Shown piece by piece: positions 59,659 to 64,000 of a stretch of 64,000 nucleotides of DNA. Source of the stretch: a virus. The notes below the pieces were generated by a model, which was not told the DNA's origin, did no database searches, and saw only the letters and a program-made list of their open reading frames with translations. Location of the stretch: positions 84,785 through 148,784 of IMG/VR virus record IMGVR_UViG_3300020187_000009; one strand, written 5' to 3'. The first letter of the stretch is position 1; the number at the start of each line of letters is the position of its first letter. The translations under genes were made by a program, and so were the position numbers.

Positions 59659-59670
59659 TATATATTAAGT
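59659..59670 (+). promoter_or_regulatory. Candidate late promoter (GATATATA class)
   Basis: ATGATATATATT lies 32-43 bases before the S74 fibre gene in the divergent region 59563-59701, which otherwise contains no gene. Confidence 0.4.
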
Positions 59671-59701
59671 CATAAGATAAGCCTTAAATATAATATAAAC
59701 G

Positions 59702-61354
59702 ATGTCAAGAATTAAATCTAAACAAATTGATGAGTTAAAACTCGCCGGCGGTGCAGCAAATGGCGAATATCTAGCATGGAATTCTTCAGCTAGTAGCTAT
59801 GAGCCACTTCCTCAACCGATCGGAGCTCAAGGAGCTCAAGGAGCAACAGGAAATCCAGGTACCCCAGGTACCCCAGGTGCTATAGGAGCACAAGGTACCA
59901 CAGGAGCACAAGGATTACAAGGACTTACAGGTACCCCAGGTGCTATAGGAGCACAAGGTACCACAGGAGCTCAAGGAGCACAAGGACTTACAGGTGCCGT
60001 AGGAGCACAAGGAGCACAAGGTACCACAGGAGCTCAAGGAGCACAAGGATTACAAGGACTTACAGGTGCCGTAGGAGCACAAGGAGCACAAGGAGCTGTA
60101 GGAGCACAAGGAATCACTGGAACTAGAGGAGCAACTGGAGGATATACTATAGAGTATGACAATTCGACACTGAATGCGATTACTGAAGTTCCAGGTGATC
60201 TAGCATACACCAACCCTACTTTTATTATAAATGGTGGTACTCTATTTGTAAGTGGTACTGACCGACATGGTAATACAATACAAGCTGTTGGAGGAGCAAC
60301 AGTTCTTGATAATATACAAGAACTAGGATATGATGGATCGTTAGGACATCGAATATTAATATTTGAACAAGGAGATAGAAGTAAGGTTAATCATTATTCA
60401 TATGATTTTGTGCTTGGAGATGCCGGAATCTCAGGACAAAATACCTTTATTTATTTTGAAAGTTTACAATATGAAGGAGGTTCTGGAGAAACTACATTTA
60501 TAGATCCTTGTATATCATTTAATTTAGTTGGAGCTCAAGGAACAGATGGACCTACAGGTACTCCAGGTACTCCAGGAGCATCAGGTCTATCAGGAGCTCA
60601 AGGAGCTCAAGGAGCTCAAGGAGCAGCGGGACCAAGAGGTGCTCAAGGTAATATAGGCAATACTGGATCCACAGGAGCACAAGGTGCTGCTGGTACCGGA
60701 TTCAATACTGTATTAAACGCAGGTGACAATAGGATTTTAACTGCGTTATCACCATTTATTCCAGGATATCAAAACCAGGCGCAAGCAGAATCATCATTAC
60801 TGTTTGATGGGCCAGCAGGTACATTCAATGCAAATGATATCATGACCGCTGACTGGAAAATGCAGGAAGAGTTTCGGATATCTAATTCAAATAATTCAAT
60901 TGAAGCTTGGATTTTTCAAACAGCAGCGCAAAATTACCCCAATCCTAACAACGGCGGCCAGCTACAAGGTTGTCTTATGATAGAACCATCATTAATGGTT
61001 GAGGATGTCTTAATGCAAGAACCTGTACCAATGGTATATGATCTTGCAGCACCATATGGCATTGGATATCAAGTTTCTTCTCTTCGATTTAAAGAAAATG
61101 TTAAAACGTTAGACGTAGACACTGATCTTTTATTTAAAGAGGTACGAGGTGTTTCGTATACTGGAAAGGGCGCGAAAAAGGTTCAAATTGGTTTTATTGC
61201 TGAAGAAGTTGAAAAATATGATCCTAATAATGTAATACATGACGAAGAAGGAGAACCATTTTCTTTAGATTATGGTAGAATGGTTCCGATATTGTTTGAA
61301 GTAATTAGAGATTTAAGAACTAGAATAGAATTATTAGAACAAAAAATAAAATAA
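59702..61354 (+). CDS. Collagen-like tail fibre with C-terminal S74 chaperone domain
   Basis: 550 residues. Residues 1-40 (IKSKQIDELKLAGGAANGEY) are an attachment part. Residues 41-145 and 280-335 are Gly-X-Y collagen triplets (GAQGAQGATG). Between them is a beta-rich insert. The last about 100 residues (SLRFKENVKTLDVDTDLLF, VQIGFIAEEVEKYDP, ELLEQKIK) are a peptidase_S74/intramolecular chaperone domain, which trims itself after fibre trimerisation. Expected late virion protein. Confidence 0.9.
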   Translation: MSRIKSKQIDELKLAGGAANGEYLAWNSSASSYEPLPQPIGAQGAQGATGNPGTPGTPGAIGAQGTTGAQGLQGLTGTPGAIGAQGTTGAQGAQGLTGAVGAQGAQGTTGAQGAQGLQGLTGAVGAQGAQGAVGAQGITGTRGATGGYTIEYDNSTLNAITEVPGDLAYTNPTFIINGGTLFVSGTDRHGNTIQAVGGATVLDNIQELGYDGSLGHRILIFEQGDRSKVNHYSYDFVLGDAGISGQNTFIYFESLQYEGGSGETTFIDPCISFNLVGAQGTDGPTGTPGTPGASGLSGAQGAQGAQGAAGPRGAQGNIGNTGSTGAQGAAGTGFNTVLNAGDNRILTALSPFIPGYQNQAQAESSLLFDGPAGTFNANDIMTADWKMQEEFRISNSNNSIEAWIFQTAAQNYPNPNNGGQLQGCLMIEPSLMVEDVLMQEPVPMVYDLAAPYGIGYQVSSLRFKENVKTLDVDTDLLFKEVRGVSYTGKGAKKVQIGFIAEEVEKYDPNNVIHDEEGEPFSLDYGRMVPILFEVIRDLRTRIELLEQKIK

Positions 61355-61408
61355 TATGGCTAGAGTATATTTAAAAAAACATTTAAAATTTAAAAAAATA
61401 ACATTAAT

Positions 61409-64000
61409 ATGTCAAGAGTATCATTAAAAGACTTAGCATCACTTGTATCTAACCTTAGGATGCAAGGACAAGATATTTCAGCCAAAAAGCTAAAATATAA
61501 AGATTCGCTGTTTACAGGTGCAAACAAACCAAGCGGGTATTCCTCAGACGAAGAATATACAAAACTCAATAAGCTAGGACCTATTGTTGATGATCTAATA
61601 GATGGACTAAAGGCAGTAGAAGATGAACTTTCTGATATTCACCAATATATTGAGGGTCAATTAGGAAATGCGGCAGATGAGATGGTTCTTCCTCCTAACT
61701 TGACCTTTTTAGATCCTGTAGGTAATAAACATTCTATTATCTCTTTTGATGAAAATTCAAAGAAGAAGCAAATTCATATTGATGAAGTAACGGCAGCAGC
61801 AGATTTAACATTAACATCTGGTGGAAACATCATAGTAGGAAGCGAACCTATAATAAACAGATCTGGCCAATGGGTTGGCCCTAATAGTGGTCTAAAGGGT
61901 AATACTGGCTCTACTGGAGCACAAGGTAATACTGGAGCACAAGGTACTGTAGGTCAAAAAGGACAGACTGGTAATACTGGAGCACAAGGTAATACTGGAG
62001 CACAAGGTAATACTGGAGCACAAGGTACTGTAGGTCAAAAAGGACAGACTGGTAATACTGGAGCACAAGGTTCTACTGGAGCACAAGGTACTGTAGGTCA
62101 AAAAGGACAGACTGGTAATACTGGAGCACAGGGTAATACTGGAGCACAAGGTAATACTGGAGCACAAGGTACTGTAGGTCAAAAAGGACAGACTGGTAAT
62201 ACTGGAGCACAAGGTAATACTGGAGCACAAGGAGCTTCTGTACTTGACGCAAGATTAGAAGGTGCAAATCTAGTAATTGAAGGAGAAGCATTCGGTGCAT
62301 TAAACGTAGGTAGGGTATATGGTAATACAGGTTCTACTGGAGCACAAGGTACTTTAGGTCAAAAAGGACAGACTGGTAATACTGGAGCACAAGGTAATAC
62401 TGGAGCTACTGGAGCAAGAGGAGCACAAGGTAATACTGGAGCACAAGGTAATGTAGGTCAAAAAGGACAGACTGGTAATACTGGAGCACAAGGTAATGTA
62501 GGTCAAAAAGGACAGACTGGTAATACTGGAGCACAAGGTAATACTGGAGCACAAGGTACTTTAGGTCAAAAAGGACAGACTGGTAATACTGGAGCACAAG
62601 GTAATACTGGAGCTACTGGAGCAAGAGGAGCACAAGGTAATACTGGAGCACAAGGTAATACTGGAGCACAAGGTACTGTAGGTCAAAAAGGACAGACTGG
62701 TAATACTGGAGCACAAGGTAATACTGGAGCAAGAGGAGCACAAGGTAATACTGGAGCTACTGGAGCTTCTGTACTTGACGCAAGATTAGAAGGTGCAAAT
62801 CTAGTAATTGAAGGAGAAGCATTCGGTGCATTAAACGTAGGTAGGGTATATGGTAATACTGGAGCACAAGGTAATGTAGGTCAAAAAGGACAGACTGGTA
62901 ATACTGGAGCACAAGGTAATACTGGAGCTACTGGAGCAAGAGGAGCACAAGGTAATACTGGAGCACAAGGTAATACTGGAGCTACTGGAGCAAGAGGAGC
63001 ACAAGGTAATACTGGAGCACAAGGTAATACTGGAGCTGCTGGATCAAATGGTTCAAATGGTTCTAGAGGAGCACAAGGTAATACTGGAGCACAAGGTAAT
63101 ACTGGAGCACAAGGTAATGTAGGTCAAAAAGGACAGACTGGTAATACTGGAGCACAAGGTAATACTGGAGCTTCTGTACTTGACGCAAGATTAGAAGGTG
63201 CAAATCTAGTAATTGAAGGAGAAGCATTCGGTGCATTAAACGTAGGTAGGGTATATGGTAATACAGGTTCTACTGGAGCACAAGGTAATACTGGAGCTAC
63301 TGGAGCAAGAGGAGCACAAGGTAATACTGGAGCTGCTGGATCAAATGGTTCAAATGGTTCTAGAGGAGCACAAGGTAATACTGGAGCACAAGGTAATACT
63401 GGAGCTACTGGAGCAAGAGGAGCACAAGGTAATACTGGAGCTACTGGAGCAAGAGGAGCACAAGGTAATACTGGAGCACAAGGTAATGTAGGTCAAAAAG
63501 GACAGACTGGTAATACAGGTTCTACTGGAGCACAAGGTAATACTGGAGCTACTGGAGCAAGAGGAGCACAAGGTAATACTGGAGCTACTGGAGCAAGAGG
63601 AGCACAAGGTAATACTGGAGCACAAGGTAATGTAGGTCAAAAAGGACAGACTGGTAATACAGGTTCTACTGGAGCACAAGGTAATACTGGAGCTACTGGA
63701 GCAAGAGGAGCACAAGGTAATACTGGAGCTACTGGAGCAAGAGGAGCACAAGGTAATACTGGAGCACAAGGTAATGTAGGTCAAAAAGGACAGACTGGTA
63801 ATACTGGAGCACAAGGTAATGTAGGTCAAAAAGGACAGACTGGTAATACTGGAGCACAAGGTAATACTGGAGCTACTGGAGCAAGAGGAGCACAAGGTAA
63901 TACTGGAGCTACTGGAGCTTCTGTACTTGACGCAAGATTAGAAGGTGCAAATCTAGTAATTGAAGGAGAAGCATTCGGTGCATTAAACGTAGGTAGGGTA
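61409..64000 (+). CDS. Collagen-like fibre protein, 3' end outside the window
   Basis: ATG at 61409; open for at least 864 codons to the window edge. Residues 1-165 ([40 protein letters not shown]) are a globular attachment part. From residue about 166 collagen triplets [24 protein letters not shown] run to the edge, broken four times by an almost identical spacer of about 30 residues ([20 protein letters not shown] then [10 protein letters not shown]). With over 690 repeat residues it is already the longest collagen array in the window. Confidence 0.88.
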   Translation, partial: MSRVSLKDLASLVSNLRMQGQDISAKKLKYKDSLFTGANKPSGYSSDEEYTKLNKLGPIVDDLIDGLKAVEDELSDIHQYIEGQLGNAADEMVLPPNLTFLDPVGNKHSIISFDENSKKKQIHIDEVTAAADLTLTSGGNIIVGSEPIINRSGQWVGPNSGLKGNTGSTGAQGNTGAQGTVGQKGQTGNTGAQGNTGAQGNTGAQGTVGQKGQTGNTGAQGSTGAQGTVGQKGQTGNTGAQGNTGAQGNTGAQGTVGQKGQTGNTGAQGNTGAQGASVLDARLEGANLVIEGEAFGALNVGRVYGNTGSTGAQGTLGQKGQTGNTGAQGNTGATGARGAQGNTGAQGNVGQKGQTGNTGAQGNVGQKGQTGNTGAQGNTGAQGTLGQKGQTGNTGAQGNTGATGARGAQGNTGAQGNTGAQGTVGQKGQTGNTGAQGNTGARGAQGNTGATGASVLDARLEGANLVIEGEAFGALNVGRVYGNTGAQGNVGQKGQTGNTGAQGNTGATGARGAQGNTGAQGNTGATGARGAQGNTGAQGNTGAAGSNGSNGSRGAQGNTGAQGNTGAQGNVGQKGQTGNTGAQGNTGASVLDARLEGANLVIEGEAFGALNVGRVYGNTGSTGAQGNTGATGARGAQGNTGAAGSNGSNGSRGAQGNTGAQGNTGATGARGAQGNTGATGARGAQGNTGAQGNVGQKGQTGNTGSTGAQGNTGATGARGAQGNTGATGARGAQGNTGAQGNVGQKGQTGNTGSTGAQGNTGATGARGAQGNTGATGARGAQGNTGAQGNVGQKGQTGNTGAQGNVGQKGQTGNTGAQGNTGATGARGAQGNTGATGASVLDARLEGANLVIEGEAFGALNVGRV
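61892..64000 (+). repeat. Collagen-coding repeat array with four spacer copies
   Basis: 9-18 bp units GGAGCACAAGGTAATACT, GGAGCTACTGGAGCAAGAGG and GGTCAAAAAGGACAGACTGG are mixed over more than 2.1 kb. The spacer GCTTCTGTACTTGACGCAAG... starts at 62234, 62765, 63171 and 63917 with essentially identical DNA. Confidence 0.95.

Noticed and set aside
61356-61427. 23-codon frame MARVYLKKHL... before the last fibre gene
   Set aside because: Overlaps the true start at 61409 and has a low-complexity Lys/Leu sequence; could be a decayed duplicate of the fibre start.
61890-64000. CRISPR-like array
   Set aside because: Regular short repeats with spacers of similar size, but they keep one reading frame and encode Gly-X-Y triplets; no cas genes or unique spacers.

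Overview
The window looks like about 64 kb of the genome of a large tailed bacteriophage with T4-like traits. Signs seen in the sequence are AT-rich DNA, tightly packed small genes with ATGA/TAATG overlaps, capsid-targeting-like N-termini, long collagen-like fibre genes, homing endonucleases, a phage tRNA and many nucleotide-metabolism and host-takeover genes. Start codons follow A-rich leaders and almost never a Shine-Dalgarno sequence. This, with the inositol-phosphate synthase, fits a Bacteroidetes (flavobacterial-type) host; that is an inference, as no host gene is present.

Layout: (1) 1-5655: small early-type genes, an ADP-ribosyltransferase-like gene broken by an in-frame TGA, an HNH and a GIY-YIG endonuclease, a HAD phosphatase and small membrane proteins. 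(2) 5679-14187: a head-cargo region. At least five proteins start with a KLFExFxNE-like peptide resembling the T4 capsid-targeting sequence, and two long proteins are strings of 50-200-residue segments separated by ESVVTE(A/G), read here as polyproteins cut by a prohead protease. (3) 14277-23962: a holin-like protein, a collagen-like fibre with C1q-like domains, and a sugar operon (two GT2 enzymes, a UDP-galactopyranose mutase-like flavoenzyme, a pyruvyltransferase, and a glycosyltransferase-pyruvyltransferase fusion). (4) 23963-24687: non-coding C-rich DNA with short direct repeats. (5) 24688-29241: a minus-strand early block (RadA-like ATPase, DUF932-like protein, small unknowns, tRNA-Arg-UCU), most genes having their own copy of one promoter module. 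(6) 29242-31535: a divergent switch and plus-strand early genes with the same module. (7) 31536-32708: a second C-rich non-coding stretch with a perfect 16-bp inverted repeat. (8) 32709-47446: metabolic and takeover genes: myo-inositol-phosphate synthase, HAD, FkbM methyltransferase, a DNA-base-hypermodification-like protein, dUTPase, thymidylate synthase and a second TS-family enzyme with the Asn-to-Asp change of dCMP hydroxymethylases, LOG-family protein, M42 peptidase, ClpC-like unfoldase and ClpP. (9) 47494-64000: adhesion proteins built by module shuffling (collagen-like, DSKDAS-repeat, S74-chaperone fibres) interrupted by sugar-modifying genes and a J-domain/sulfotransferase fusion. The last collagen-like gene runs off the window.

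Two promoter classes are proposed: a roughly 60-80 bp module (GTTAATAAC box, AAAAGTTTT box, core ending TATACTATAAT) present about 14 times before early-type genes, and a GATATATAA motif before structural genes, probably late. All functions are read from sequence motifs; nothing was searched or computed.
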